Below, in pieces: positions 9,471 to 17,900 of a stretch of 62,827 nucleotides of DNA. The position numbers were made by a program, and so were the translations under genes. Source of the stretch: an uncultured Acidimicrobiales bacterium. GTDB lineage: Bacteria; Actinomycetota; Acidimicrobiia; Acidimicrobiales; SHLQ01. The stretch is taken from contig CALKGG010000050.1 in NCBI GenBank assembly GCA_938084885.1, positions 1 through 62,827 of the forward strand, read 5' to 3'. Numbering within the stretch: the stretch's first letter is position 1; every line of letters begins with the position of its first letter. The notes beneath the pieces were generated by a model. That model was given only the letters and a program-made list of their open reading frames with translations. It ran no database searches and was not told the DNA's origin.

Positions 9471-9812
9471 GTGAGCAATACGTCGATACGTCCCGAAACG
9501 GACGAGGAACAAGCCAGCGAGCCGGAGGCCGAACGGGTCTTCTCGAAATCCGTCGTGATCTCAGGCATTCGTTGCCTCCTCACCTACGTCATCTTCCCGT
9601 TCGTTGCCCCACTCGTCGGCCTCACCGCGAGCACCGGCGCCGTTGTCGGCGTGATCATTGGCGTGGTCGCCATTGTGTTCAACGTGTTGAGCATCCGACG
9701 CTTCTTCAACGCAGACCATCCCTACAAGTGGTGGGCAAGCGCACTCAACGCTGCAGTGATTGTGTTGTTGGTCGCCTTGTTCATCATCGACAGTCAAACG
9801 ATCCTCGGCTAA
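9471..9812 (+). CDS. Small membrane protein of unknown function
   Basis: I choose the GTG at 9471, giving 113 residues. TACCGT at 9457-9462 lies eight bases upstream and looks like a -10 box, whereas the longer frame from 9357 runs back over the ruvC start. After about 30 acidic residues there are three hydrophobic stretches (ISGIRCLLTYVIFPFVAPLVG, GAVVGVIIGVVAIVFNVL and ALNAAVIVLLVALFII). An RRFFNADHPYKWW segment lies between the second and third. I do not recognise the family. A thioesterase-like gene follows after 6 bp. Confidence 0.7.
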   Translation: MSNTSIRPETDEEQASEPEAERVFSKSVVISGIRCLLTYVIFPFVAPLVGLTASTGAVVGVIIGVVAIVFNVLSIRRFFNADHPYKWWASALNAAVIVLLVALFIIDSQTILG

Positions 9813-9818
9813 CGGCCG

Positions 9819-10607
9819 ATGTTGTTCGGCGAAGCCACAGCGCTCAGCGCAGATCACACGATCGCCGACACCTTCCACGGTCACATCCAGCCCGGGTGGG
9901 ACATTGTTGGCAACGCCAACGGCGGATACACCATGGCAATGTTCGCTCGAGGCGCACTGTTGCACTCCGGCCGACGCGACGTCATCTCGGTATCTGCCCA
10001 TTTCCTTGCACCAGGCGTGGTCGGGCCAATCACGGTGGTCGCAGACCCAATCAAATCGGGCAAGCGGTTCGCCACCACCCGCATCGACCTCGCAAACGCC
10101 GAACGCACCATGCTGTCGGGCACGGTTATTACCGGCGACCTCGACAATGGCAGCGGGCCGGACCTCATTTCGGCCACCCCACCGGACATCCCGGCGCCCG
10201 GCAACTGCGTCCGGACTGTCTCGGCAGACTTCTTCCCTCCCCCGTTCGTCGACCGCATCGAGCAACGCATCGACCCGTCGACGGCCATGGGCACAACCCC
10301 AGGGCCTGAGGTTCGTGGCTGGATGAAGTTGCTCGATGACGAGCCTCTCGACACGCTCGCGCTCGTCCTTGCATCCGACAGTCTCCCGCCGACGGTGTTC
10401 AACACACACCTCGAACCGTCGTGGGTCCCGACGGTGCAGATGACCATCCACATTCGCAACCGGCCAACCACCGAGTGGATCCTTCTCGACAGCCACACAC
10501 GGGTCGTGACAGGCGGCATGTTCGAAGTGGACAACACCATCTTCGACGAGGACGGAACCGTGCTTGCCCATTCACGGCAGCTCCAATTGCTTGGCCTGGC
10601 CCACTAA
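9819..10607 (+). CDS. Acyl-CoA thioesterase-like hotdog protein
   Basis: This 262-residue protein resembles the double-hotdog TesB-like thioesterases of actinobacteria. It has PGWDIVGNANGGYTMAMFARG near residue 25, then SVSAHFLAPGVVGP, and a C-terminal half with IHIRNRPTTEWILLDSHTRVVTGGMFEVDNTIFDEDGTVLAHSRQ split by family-like spacing. It would hydrolyse acyl-CoA or a related thioester in the cytosol; the substrate is unknown. It is transcribed with the small membrane protein upstream. Confidence 0.8.
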   Translation: MLFGEATALSADHTIADTFHGHIQPGWDIVGNANGGYTMAMFARGALLHSGRRDVISVSAHFLAPGVVGPITVVADPIKSGKRFATTRIDLANAERTMLSGTVITGDLDNGSGPDLISATPPDIPAPGNCVRTVSADFFPPPFVDRIEQRIDPSTAMGTTPGPEVRGWMKLLDDEPLDTLALVLASDSLPPTVFNTHLEPSWVPTVQMTIHIRNRPTTEWILLDSHTRVVTGGMFEVDNTIFDEDGTVLAHSRQLQLLGLAH

Positions 10608-10653
10608 CAACGCCGAACTTTCAGCTCCGACGGGCATTGGCCGATAGGACAAC

Positions 10654-11562
10654 ATGGAGTCCACGGTGTCGTCGCTACCGAACGTGCGGCGCGTTCGCTT
10701 TGACTGGTCCACGGTCGAAACCGACCAGTGGCACCACTCCATGCCCGAGTTCGGTGCAGGAGCAAACGCCGTCTCGCTGTTGATGCCCTATGCCGAGCCC
10801 TACGTGATTCGCATGCTGCGTGCCGGTATTGATGAAGGCGATCTACCCGCCGACGGCCGCCGAGCGGCCGAGGCGCTGATTGGCCAGGAAGCAGCGCACG
10901 TCAACGCGCACCGAGCATTCAACAAATCGCTTACGTCGGCGTCGTTTACCGCCCGATACCTCGATTGGTTCGGCGCATGGGTCTTTGCCCGGCTTAGCAC
11001 GCGGTCGAACGCCTTTGGGATTGCCTTCGCCGCCGCGTTCGAGATCCTTGCGTTCTGTTCTGCGCGCTGGGCCGAAGCCGATCTTCGGGCCTACTTCGGC
11101 GGTGCCGACGAAGATGCTGCGACCCTGTTTCTTTGGCACCTCGCCGAAGAGGTCGAGCACAAAGGGATTGCCCACGACGTGATGTGTGCCCATCCAACCG
11201 CTCGATCGAAATACCGACGCGCATTTGTCGTTGCGTTCGTGGTGCTCGTGGGGTTCACCATCGTGGGCGGTCTTTCCCTCTTTGCCCGGAACCTGCACGT
11301 ATTGAACCCGCTTCGCTGGGCCCGTCTTGTTCGCTGGGGCATCAGCTTTGCGTTTGTTGTTTTGCCGGTGGCGGCGACCTCGCTCTCGGACACGTTTCAT
11401 CCAGACCAGCTCGTCGATCCGCCGTGGATGGCCATGTGGCTTCGTGAGTTCGACCCAGCGTCAAACACGATTCCGGTCTGGACCAACGCGGGCGACAGTG
11501 TTTCCAAGGACAGTGTTTCCAACGAAGCTGTTTCCAACGAAGGCATTTCAGCAAGTTACTGA
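10654..11562 (+). CDS. Putative metal-dependent hydrolase (COG3687-like)
   Basis: This 302-residue protein has the histidine/glutamate pattern of the predicted metal-dependent hydrolase family: GQEAAHVNAHRAFN (near residue 78) and HLAEEVEHKGIAHDVM (near 163), which could form a di-metal site in a helical bundle. A membrane segment follows (FVVAFVVLVGFTIVGGLSLFA), and a second hydrophobic stretch lies near residue 230. The last 25 residues are a low-complexity tail of VSKD/VSNE repeats. True biochemical activity of this family is not established. Confidence 0.75.
   Translation: MESTVSSLPNVRRVRFDWSTVETDQWHHSMPEFGAGANAVSLLMPYAEPYVIRMLRAGIDEGDLPADGRRAAEALIGQEAAHVNAHRAFNKSLTSASFTARYLDWFGAWVFARLSTRSNAFGIAFAAAFEILAFCSARWAEADLRAYFGGADEDAATLFLWHLAEEVEHKGIAHDVMCAHPTARSKYRRAFVVAFVVLVGFTIVGGLSLFARNLHVLNPLRWARLVRWGISFAFVVLPVAATSLSDTFHPDQLVDPPWMAMWLREFDPASNTIPVWTNAGDSVSKDSVSNEAVSNEGISASY
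11494..11553. repeat. 15-bp tandem repeats at the 3' end of the hydrolase gene
   Basis: Four 15-bp units, two nearly identical (GACAGTGTTTCCAAG, GACAGTGTTTCCAAC) and two more diverged, encode a repeating DSVSK/DSVSN/EAVSN/EGISA tail. The repeat keeps the reading frame and probably arose by slippage. Confidence 0.8.
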
Positions 11563-11655
11563 CCGGAAACTATTTCGAGAGTGTTAATTGTCCCGTTGAA
11601 TCCGCCAAAGTGTGCCTGGCCAAATACGTTAGACGTACGGGGCGAGAGGTCCTGG

Positions 11656-11671
11656 ACCGAGCCTCCGCTCG
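11656..11671 (+). promoter_or_regulatory. Hairpin in the cspA 5' leader
   Basis: CCGAGC-CTCC-GCTCGG forms a perfect 6-bp stem upstream of cspA, followed by a strong Shine-Dalgarno (AAGGGGAA) before the ATG at 11696. The 133-bp gap to the preceding gene would allow a structured cold-shock leader. A regulatory role is inference. Confidence 0.4.
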
Positions 11672-11695
11672 GGGAAACAAGGGGAAGTTCGAGCT

Positions 11696-11896
11696 ATGCC
11701 AGCAGGTACCGTCAAGTTCTTCAACAACGAGAAGGGCTACGGATTTATCTCACGAGATGACGGCGACGACGTCTTTGTCCACTACAGCAACATTTCCGGC
11801 GACGGATATCGTTCGCTCGAAGAAGGCCAAGCGGTCGAATTCGAGATTGGGCAGGGTCGCAAAGGCGACGAAGCCCTCAATGTTGTTGCGGTCTAA
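11696..11896 (+). CDS. Cold-shock protein, CspA family
   Basis: This 66-residue single cold-shock domain has RNP1 KGYGFIS and RNP2 VFVHYS motifs and the start pattern [18 protein letters not shown]. Such proteins bind single-stranded RNA or DNA and act as RNA chaperones. It is one of few genes here with a clear Shine-Dalgarno (AAGGGGA). The stop codon lies in a 19-bp tandem duplication. Confidence 0.95.
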   Translation: MPAGTVKFFNNEKGYGFISRDDGDDVFVHYSNISGDGYRSLEEGQAVEFEIGQGRKGDEALNVVAV

Positions 11897-11919
11897 CACA
11901 GTCGTTGCGGTCTAACACA
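11882..11919. repeat. 19-bp tandem duplication across the cspA stop codon
   Basis: GTTGTTGCGGTCTAACACA (11882-11900) is followed directly by a copy with one change, GTCGTTGCGGTCTAACACA (11901-11919). The unit contains the end of cspA (VAV-stop), so the duplication recreates a stop codon downstream. Confidence 0.85.
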
Positions 11920-12052
11920 CCACGTCGATCGAACCGGTTTCGATCGACATTGTCGCGGCGGATAACGTCGCGGCGGATAACTCCGTAACGCACTCACCGT
12001 GTGTGGCGGCGCCAGCGACGACCCGGCCGCCCAGTGAAATCTCTTCGGCCAT
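11912..12052 (-). CDS. Possible small protein downstream of the mttB-like gene
   Basis: An ATG 19 bases after the MttB-family stop opens a 46-residue frame beginning MAEEISLGGRVVAGAATHG and ending DVVC. It contains a duplicated LSAAT encoded by a 15-bp tandem repeat. I recognise no family. It could be a real small gene in the mttB transcript or only an open frame in a 175-bp gap. Confidence 0.25.
   Translation of the reverse strand: MAEEISLGGRVVAGAATHGECVTELSAATLSAATMSIETGSIDVVC
11952..11981. repeat. 15-bp perfect tandem duplication
   Basis: GTCGCGGCGGATAAC occurs twice head-to-tail. It lies in the short convergent interval between cspA and the mttB-like gene, 33 bp from the other tandem duplication. 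Confidence 0.85.
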
Positions 12053-12071
12053 CGTGTAAGTCAGCGCGGTC

Positions 12072-13619
12072 TTAGAAATCTGTGGCGACGCCACCTTCTC
12101 CCACGCGCCGGTCGACGAAGTCTGCAAGCTCAGCTGCCACATTCTCTGGCAACTGCGGCGGGACATACGAGTCGAGCGCCTCGCGCACCAGCCCCGGAAG
12201 CTTGTCGTGTGCCGACGGCGACCCAGCCTCTTGCCAACTCTCAAAGTTGCGCCAATCTGAAACCATGGGCTGGTAGAACGCGTTGCGGTATCGGTCTTGG
12301 GTGTGTTGGGTCCCAAAGAAGTGCCCACCGGGGCCGACCTCGCCAATAGCATCGAGCGCAAGGTCTTCGACTTCGACGCCGAGCGGCTCGAGGAACGTCT
12401 GCATCATCGACAGCAGATCAGCATCGAGTACCAGCTTCTCGTAGCTGGCTCGTAGGCCACCTTCGAGCCAGCCAGCGCCATGAAAAACGATGTTCGCGCC
12501 GCCCATCAGCGCTCCCCACAACGAGAACGACGATTCGTATCCGGCTTGGGCATCGATTGCATTCGATGCGTTGACGTTCGACGATCGATAGGGCAGGCCG
12601 TATCGCCGAGCCAGCTGTCCGCCCAGCATCGCTGCTTTGATGAACTCGGGTGTGCCAAAGGCGGGAGATCCCGACTTCATATCGACGTTGCTCGTGAACC
12701 CGCCATAGACCACGGGCGCACCTGGCCGCACAAGTTGCGTCAACGCAACGCCCGCCAACGCTTCGGCGTTTTGCTGGGTGACTGCCCCGGCAATGGTGAC
12801 CGGCGCCATTGCCCCAGCAAGCGTGAACGGCGTCATGATGATCACCTGTCCGCGACGTGAATACTCGAGGATTCCCAAGCTCATCGGCACGTCGAGGCGC
12901 AGCGGCGACGACGAGTTGATGACCGTATGGATCGACGGCTCATCATCGAGTTGCTCGTTGGTCACCTGTCGTGCAATGCGCACCATCTCGAGGCAATCGC
13001 GGTTTCGTTGCCGCCCAAGGCTGTACGCGTTTACGGCCTTGTCGGACAACGTGAGGATGTCGTGGGTGGCGTGGAGGTGCCGCACCGATGGGTGAAGATC
13101 CGCTGGTTCGACGGGGTAGCCGCCGTGCATGTGGATGGCGTTGAAATGCTGGGACAACTTCACCAAGTTGCGAAAGTCCTCGCGGTTGCCGTTGCGCCGA
13201 CCCTCGGCGCTATCGGACACAAACGGCGCGCTCGCCACTGCGCCGAACACGACATTGTCGCCGCCGATCCGCACATTTTTGTTCGGGTTCGGGGCATGCA
13301 GCGTAAATTCGCTCGGGGCCGTGCTGATGACCTCAGTGACCATCTCGGGGTCGAGGCGAACCCGGTCGCCATCGATCGATGCACCAGCGCCAGCAAACAA
13401 CGCACGCGCCTCGGGTGCGAGCACGTCGATACCAACGGTCGACAGCACGGCAAGTGACGCACGATGAATGGCCTCGAGTTCGTCATCTGAGACAACGGCG
13501 GTTGGTTCGAAATGACGGCGAAGCTGACGAAACGGAACTTGAGGCGAACCAGCATCTTGTGATCGCACCGGACGGCGGCCCCGCCGTCTCCGGGGAGTGC
13601 CCTCACCAGGTTCTGTCAT
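12072..13619 (-). CDS. MttB-family (trimethylamine methyltransferase-like) protein, non-pyrrolysine
   Basis: From the ATG at 13619 this is a 515-residue protein of the MttB superfamily: N-terminal FEPTAVVSDDELEAIHRASLAVLSTVGIDVL, then GSPAFGTPEFIKAAMLGGQLARRYGLPYRSS split over the barrel, and a C-terminal GPGGHFFGTQHTQDRYRNAF. Pyrrolysine-containing MttB acts on trimethylamine; relatives lacking it, such as MtgB, demethylate glycine betaine or similar amines. This frame has no internal TAG, so it belongs to the second group. No corrinoid protein or corrinoid methyltransferase gene is adjacent. The substrate is unknown. The first 35 residues are very Arg-rich, so a later start is possible. Confidence 0.85.
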   Translation of the reverse strand: MTEPGEGTPRRRRGRRPVRSQDAGSPQVPFRQLRRHFEPTAVVSDDELEAIHRASLAVLSTVGIDVLAPEARALFAGAGASIDGDRVRLDPEMVTEVISTAPSEFTLHAPNPNKNVRIGGDNVVFGAVASAPFVSDSAEGRRNGNREDFRNLVKLSQHFNAIHMHGGYPVEPADLHPSVRHLHATHDILTLSDKAVNAYSLGRQRNRDCLEMVRIARQVTNEQLDDEPSIHTVINSSSPLRLDVPMSLGILEYSRRGQVIIMTPFTLAGAMAPVTIAGAVTQQNAEALAGVALTQLVRPGAPVVYGGFTSNVDMKSGSPAFGTPEFIKAAMLGGQLARRYGLPYRSSNVNASNAIDAQAGYESSFSLWGALMGGANIVFHGAGWLEGGLRASYEKLVLDADLLSMMQTFLEPLGVEVEDLALDAIGEVGPGGHFFGTQHTQDRYRNAFYQPMVSDWRNFESWQEAGSPSAHDKLPGLVREALDSYVPPQLPENVAAELADFVDRRVGEGGVATDF

Positions 13620-14655
13620 TTGGTCCACAGCGCCCCTCCGCATTGTTCGGGTAGACGAGCATTCGACCCGGTATTGCTGCCTCGGTGCAAGTCCGGCGGA
13701 CACCGTGGTCCAAACTTTCTCGGTGACACGCGATCGGCAACCACCAGCGCTTGGCGATTCAGTCCTTTTGTGTGGAACATCGTGGGCCACCGGGGCTCCC
13801 GAACTGCACATGCGCATTGGTCGAGCAGCCTCGACTCATCTGCCCGTCGAGGGATTCGAACTTGGGTATTCGTTCTCGACCGCAACGCCGCGCTGCATTG
13901 GTCACAAGCCGTTCAGAGACACGAGCGCCAGCTGGGTCGATTGTGACAAGGCCCCGCTCCACGAGGGACAGAAGTGCGATCGTTGCGCGGCCAACGACGC
14001 CACCTTTGCCTCCCAACTGCATCACGCCCACATCCGCGGAACAGGCGAACTCGATGCGTCGGTGCAAACGCACCTCGCCCAGGAGAACCATCTCTATCTC
14101 GCTGCCTTTCGAGACGGTTCGATCAAGGTGGGCACCTCGACATCGCACCGACTCCATACCCGACTATCTGAGCAGGGCGCCTGGCGAGCAACGGTCGTTG
14201 CTTCGGCCACGAACGGCGTCGCGGTTCGCGAACTCGAAGCCCACATAACGAACGAGCTTGGACTTCCACAGTCGGTCAGCGCCCAACGCAAACTGTCTGG
14301 CCTAACCAACCCTGTCAGCAACGACAGGCTCGACACTGAGCTCGCACACTGGCGCACGGGCGTGCACGCACTCGTCGACTCGGTCGCATCTGAGGCAATC
14401 ACCACTACCACGAACCAATGGGTCAGCCCCGTCTCGACGATGGACGTGTGGAACCACGTCATTGCTTACCCGCTGAAGCTCCGGACTGGTTGCCATCGAC
14501 TCCACCTGCTGGCAGCATCCGGGCGCCTGTGCGCGTTTACCCGACCGGGCCTCGACGATGTGTTCGTCGCTGACCTTCGCCCCCTCTACGGTTTCGAACT
14601 GACACATGCCGAAGTCGCTCCCGATGAGCTCGCCGTGCAAGACAGCCTCTTCTAG
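13597..14655 (+). CDS. DUF2797 family protein
   Basis: This 352-residue protein fits DUF2797: CDRCAANDATF (near residue 128), a histidine-rich stretch HHAHIRGTGELD, then the GIY-YIG-like signature HLYLAAFRDGSIKVGTSTSHRLHTRLSEQGAWRATVV split between residues 165 and 205. Two nearby cysteines earlier in the protein may bind metal. Function is not established for the family; a nucleic-acid-related role is only suggested by the GIY-YIG resemblance. No later ATG/GTG fits, so the start at 13597 overlaps the divergent mttB-like start by 23 bp. Confidence 0.75.
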   Translation: MPSPGSVIWSTAPLRIVRVDEHSTRYCCLGASPADTVVQTFSVTRDRQPPALGDSVLLCGTSWATGAPELHMRIGRAASTHLPVEGFELGYSFSTATPRCIGHKPFRDTSASWVDCDKAPLHEGQKCDRCAANDATFASQLHHAHIRGTGELDASVQTHLAQENHLYLAAFRDGSIKVGTSTSHRLHTRLSEQGAWRATVVASATNGVAVRELEAHITNELGLPQSVSAQRKLSGLTNPVSNDRLDTELAHWRTGVHALVDSVASEAITTTTNQWVSPVSTMDVWNHVIAYPLKLRTGCHRLHLLAASGRLCAFTRPGLDDVFVADLRPLYGFELTHAEVAPDELAVQDSLF

Positions 14656-14680
14656 CAATGCGCGTCTCTAAGCTGGCGCC

Positions 14681-16180
14681 ATGACCTCCACCGAGCCGTT
14701 GCCCGGATTGCGCGCCCATCCAACCCCGGCTCCCTACCCATTCGGTCCGCGCACGGTGGCAAACATCTTGGCCCCAGGGCTCGCCGGTCACCCAAACGCA
14801 CTTGCGCTCGTCGACGGCGACCGCTCGTGGACCTGGCGTGAGCTCGATGCAGCAGTGGCGATGGTCGCAGAGGCGCTGACACCGGGCGAAGCCGTCCATT
14901 GGGACCTCGCCAACAGCGCCGAGGCGGTGATCGGCGGTCTCGCCACGTTCCGCGCCGGCGGCATTTGGGTTGGCAAGAGCACCGCTGCTGATCGCGCCCG
15001 TCTCGAGGGCCATGTAGGCGAGGTTCGCGTCATTGGCTTACCCGCTGCCATGGCGATGCTTCCAGACACGCCCGGCAACCGCTCGGCGCCGGGCAACCAC
15101 ACCCCCGACATCGACCCACATCGACTCGCCGCCATCACCTTCACGTCGGGGACGAGCGGAACCCCCAAAGCCGTCGCCCACAGTCAGCACAACCTGCTGT
15201 GGCCGGGCCTTGTCAGCATCGATGTCGAACCGCCAGCCAGCGGGGAACGCATCGGCACACCGCTTTCGCTCGGCATTGCCAACATGTTCGTGCTCGGCCC
15301 ACTGTCGGCCCTCCTGCGCGGATCCACGTTTGTGGTCATGACCCGCACCCACGCTGCTGGTTTCGCCGCCGACATTGCCACCTCCGACATCACCCGTACG
15401 TTCGTCGTCGCCACCATGCTGCACGACCTCGCCAACGCCCCCGAGATCGCGCCCCAACAGCTCGCATCGCTCGACCGAATCATCGTCGGCGGCTCGCCAG
15501 CAGCACCGCAACTACTCACCACGTTTCGGGAACGCTTCGCTATCCGCCCGACCCTCAGCTATGGCTTGAGCGAAGCACCTAGCGGCGTTGTACGAGAGTC
15601 GCTCGATGACGAGATCGGCTCAGGGCGGGGCTTCCCACTTCCTCATATCGAAGTCGACATCGTCGACGAGTCGGGCGACGTGGTCGCTGTTGGCACACCG
15701 GGCGAGGTGTGCCTCCGGCCCGCAACGTCTGGGCCATGGTCACGGTGTTGGACTCCAACGCTCGGCTACCTCGGCGAACCCAAACGCACAGACGCGCTGT
15801 TTGCAAATGGTCGCCTCCGCACCGGAGATACAGGAGTCCTCGACAGCGACGGCGCGCTCGTTGTCACCGGCAGGTTGTCAGACATCATCATCCGAGGCGG
15901 AGCGAACATCGACCCACTCTCGGTCGAGCGCTCGGCGGCCCTTCTCGATTGGGTTACCGACTCCCTCTGTGCCGGAATCGACGATGACCGGCTCGGCCAA
16001 CAACTCGGGGTGCTCGTGGTACCAGCGCCAGGTGCGACGATTCCACGTGATGATCAACTCGTCGACGCTCTGCGCACCGCCACCAACCAACCCGTCGATC
16101 ACGTATCGATCGTCGATGCGCTCCCCCGCAACGCAATGGGCAAGCTCGTGCGCCGTTGGCACCCAACCGGTACGGGCTGA
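14681..16180 (+). CDS. AMP-dependent acyl-CoA synthetase/ligase family protein
   Basis: This 499-residue ANL-superfamily enzyme has the phosphate-binding loop TFTSGTSGTPKAVAHSQ (near residue 150), the adenylate motif LSYGLSEAPSG, the hinge region TGDTGVLDSDGALVVTGRLSDIIIRGG split around residue 385, and a C-terminal lysine in RNAMGKLVRR. It should activate a carboxylic acid as the acyl-AMP and transfer it to CoA. The substrate cannot be read from sequence. TAAGCT lies six bases before the ATG and may be a leaderless -10 box. Confidence 0.88.
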   Translation: MTSTEPLPGLRAHPTPAPYPFGPRTVANILAPGLAGHPNALALVDGDRSWTWRELDAAVAMVAEALTPGEAVHWDLANSAEAVIGGLATFRAGGIWVGKSTAADRARLEGHVGEVRVIGLPAAMAMLPDTPGNRSAPGNHTPDIDPHRLAAITFTSGTSGTPKAVAHSQHNLLWPGLVSIDVEPPASGERIGTPLSLGIANMFVLGPLSALLRGSTFVVMTRTHAAGFAADIATSDITRTFVVATMLHDLANAPEIAPQQLASLDRIIVGGSPAAPQLLTTFRERFAIRPTLSYGLSEAPSGVVRESLDDEIGSGRGFPLPHIEVDIVDESGDVVAVGTPGEVCLRPATSGPWSRCWTPTLGYLGEPKRTDALFANGRLRTGDTGVLDSDGALVVTGRLSDIIIRGGANIDPLSVERSAALLDWVTDSLCAGIDDDRLGQQLGVLVVPAPGATIPRDDQLVDALRTATNQPVDHVSIVDALPRNAMGKLVRRWHPTGTG

Positions 16181-16231
16181 ACGTTTGCATTCGTTTCCCC
16201 ACCGGTCCTGAAGTTCTTGGCCATGCGGCGG

Positions 16232-16237
16232 TACTCT
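16232..16237 (+). promoter_or_regulatory. -10 element of the fumarase gene
   Basis: TACTCT ends six bases before the GTG at 16244, the same geometry as the other leaderless promoters in the window. It helps to choose the GTG over the upstream TTG (16217) and ATG (16223). No convincing -35 is visible. Confidence 0.4.
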
Positions 16238-16243
16238 CGAATC

Positions 16244-17875
16244 GTGACTGAAATCGACTACACCGAACTGCTCCCACTCGGCGAGGACACCACCGAGTAC
16301 CGCCAACTCACCACCGAGGGGGTCTCCACATTCGAGGCCGCTGGTCAGCGATTCCTCAACATCGAGCCCGAGGCAATCCGAACCCTCACCGCAACAGCAA
16401 TGCATGACATTGCCCACTACCTGCGGCCATCACACCTCCAACAGCTCCGCAATATCCTCGACGATTCAGACGCCTCACCGAACGACCACTTCGTGGCCGA
16501 AGAGCTGCTCCAGAACGCAAATATCGCCTCCGGCGGCATCCTCCCTATGTGCCAAGACACCGGCACCGCCATCGTGATGGGCAAAAAAGGCCAGAACGTC
16601 TTCACCGGGTTCGACGACGAAAAAGTCATCAGCCAAGGCGTTCACGACACCTACCTGACCTCGAACCTTCGCTACAGCCAGCTCGCACCACTCAGCCTGT
16701 TCGAAGAGAAGAACACGGGAAATAACCTTCCCGCCCAGATCGAGCTGTACGCAACCCAAGGTGACGCCTACAAGTTTTTGTTCATGGCAAAAGGTGGCGG
16801 CTCGGCCAACAAGACGTTCCTTTTCCAGGAAACCAAGGCGCTCCTCAACCCCGACAGCCTGATGAAGTTCCTCGACATCAACCTCCAAAAACTCGGCACG
16901 TCGGCGTGTCCGCCCTATCACCTGGCCGTCGTCATCGGCGGAACGTCCGCCGAGTTCAACCTCAAGACCGCAAAGTACGCCTCCGCCCGCTACCTGGACT
17001 CGCTGCCGACCGAGGGGTCGGCGTCCGGCCACGGCTTCCGCGACCTCGAATGGGAACAAAAGATCCTCGAACTCACACGGGAGATGGGCATCGGCGCACA
17101 GTTCGGCGGTAAGTACTTCTGCCACGACGTCCGGGTTATTCGCCTTCCCCGCCACGGCGCGTCGAACCCGGTCGGCATTGCCGTGTCGTGCTCTGCCGAT
17201 CGCCAAGCCCTCGGCAAAATCACCAGCGACGGCGTCTTCCTCGAGAAACTCGAAACCGATCCAGCCCAGTACATGCCCGAGGTCACCGACGACGATCTCA
17301 GCGCCACGGTGGTCGAGATCGACCTCAACCAACCAATGGCCGACATTCGCAATGAGCTCACCAAGCACCCGGTCAAGACCCGCCTCTCGCTGACCGGCAC
17401 GCTGGTTGTTGGTCGCGACATCGTGCACGCCAAGATCAAAGAGCGTCTCGATGCGGGCGAACCCATGCCCGAGTATCTACAAAACCATCCTATCTACTAC
17501 GCCGGCCCCGCAAAGACCCCAGAGGGCTATGCGTCGGGGTCGTTCGGGCCGACCACCGCTGGCCGAATGGACAGCTACGTCGACCAGTTCCAAGCTGCCG
17601 GAGGTTCAATGGTCATGTTGGCCAAAGGCAACCGTTCAAAACAGGTGCTCGACGCGTGCAACACCCACGGCGGCTTCTACCTCGGCTCGATCGGCGGACC
17701 AGCTGCTCGCCTCGCCCAAGACGCAATCAAGAAGGTCGAAGTCCTCGAATATGAAGAGCTCGGCATGGAAGCGGTCTGGCGTATCGAGGTCGAGAACTTC
17801 CCGGCGTTCATCATCATCGATGACAAGGGAAACGACTTCTTCTCCGAAGTCAGCACACCCGTTCACCTGCGCTAA
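16244..17875 (+). CDS. Class I fumarate hydratase (iron-sulfur)
   Basis: From the GTG at 16244 the protein has 543 residues, the length of single-chain class I fumarases. The three cysteines that hold the 4Fe-4S cluster are visible in [26 protein letters not shown] and AVSCSADRQ. The C-terminal beta domain has [15 protein letters not shown] and KGNRSKQV. It interconverts fumarate and malate in the TCA cycle and would be oxygen-sensitive. Confidence 0.93.
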   Translation: MTEIDYTELLPLGEDTTEYRQLTTEGVSTFEAAGQRFLNIEPEAIRTLTATAMHDIAHYLRPSHLQQLRNILDDSDASPNDHFVAEELLQNANIASGGILPMCQDTGTAIVMGKKGQNVFTGFDDEKVISQGVHDTYLTSNLRYSQLAPLSLFEEKNTGNNLPAQIELYATQGDAYKFLFMAKGGGSANKTFLFQETKALLNPDSLMKFLDINLQKLGTSACPPYHLAVVIGGTSAEFNLKTAKYASARYLDSLPTEGSASGHGFRDLEWEQKILELTREMGIGAQFGGKYFCHDVRVIRLPRHGASNPVGIAVSCSADRQALGKITSDGVFLEKLETDPAQYMPEVTDDDLSATVVEIDLNQPMADIRNELTKHPVKTRLSLTGTLVVGRDIVHAKIKERLDAGEPMPEYLQNHPIYYAGPAKTPEGYASGSFGPTTAGRMDSYVDQFQAAGGSMVMLAKGNRSKQVLDACNTHGGFYLGSIGGPAARLAQDAIKKVEVLEYEELGMEAVWRIEVENFPAFIIIDDKGNDFFSEVSTPVHLR

Positions 17876-17900
17876 ACGACATCACCTCGGCAAAACCGGC

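Noticed and set aside
12072..13619. Pyrrolysine in the MttB-like protein
   Set aside because: There is no in-frame TAG; the protein reads through without interruption.
13840..13870. A stretch resembling a tRNA T-arm (GAGGGATTCGAAC)
   Set aside because: It lies inside the DUF2797 coding region, and no cloverleaf or anticodon arm can be built around it.
16475..17428. A long open frame of over 300 codons antisense to fumarase
   Set aside because: The sense strand has clear class I fumarase motifs; long antisense frames are expected in high-GC genes. The same applies opposite gcvT and the second CorC gene.
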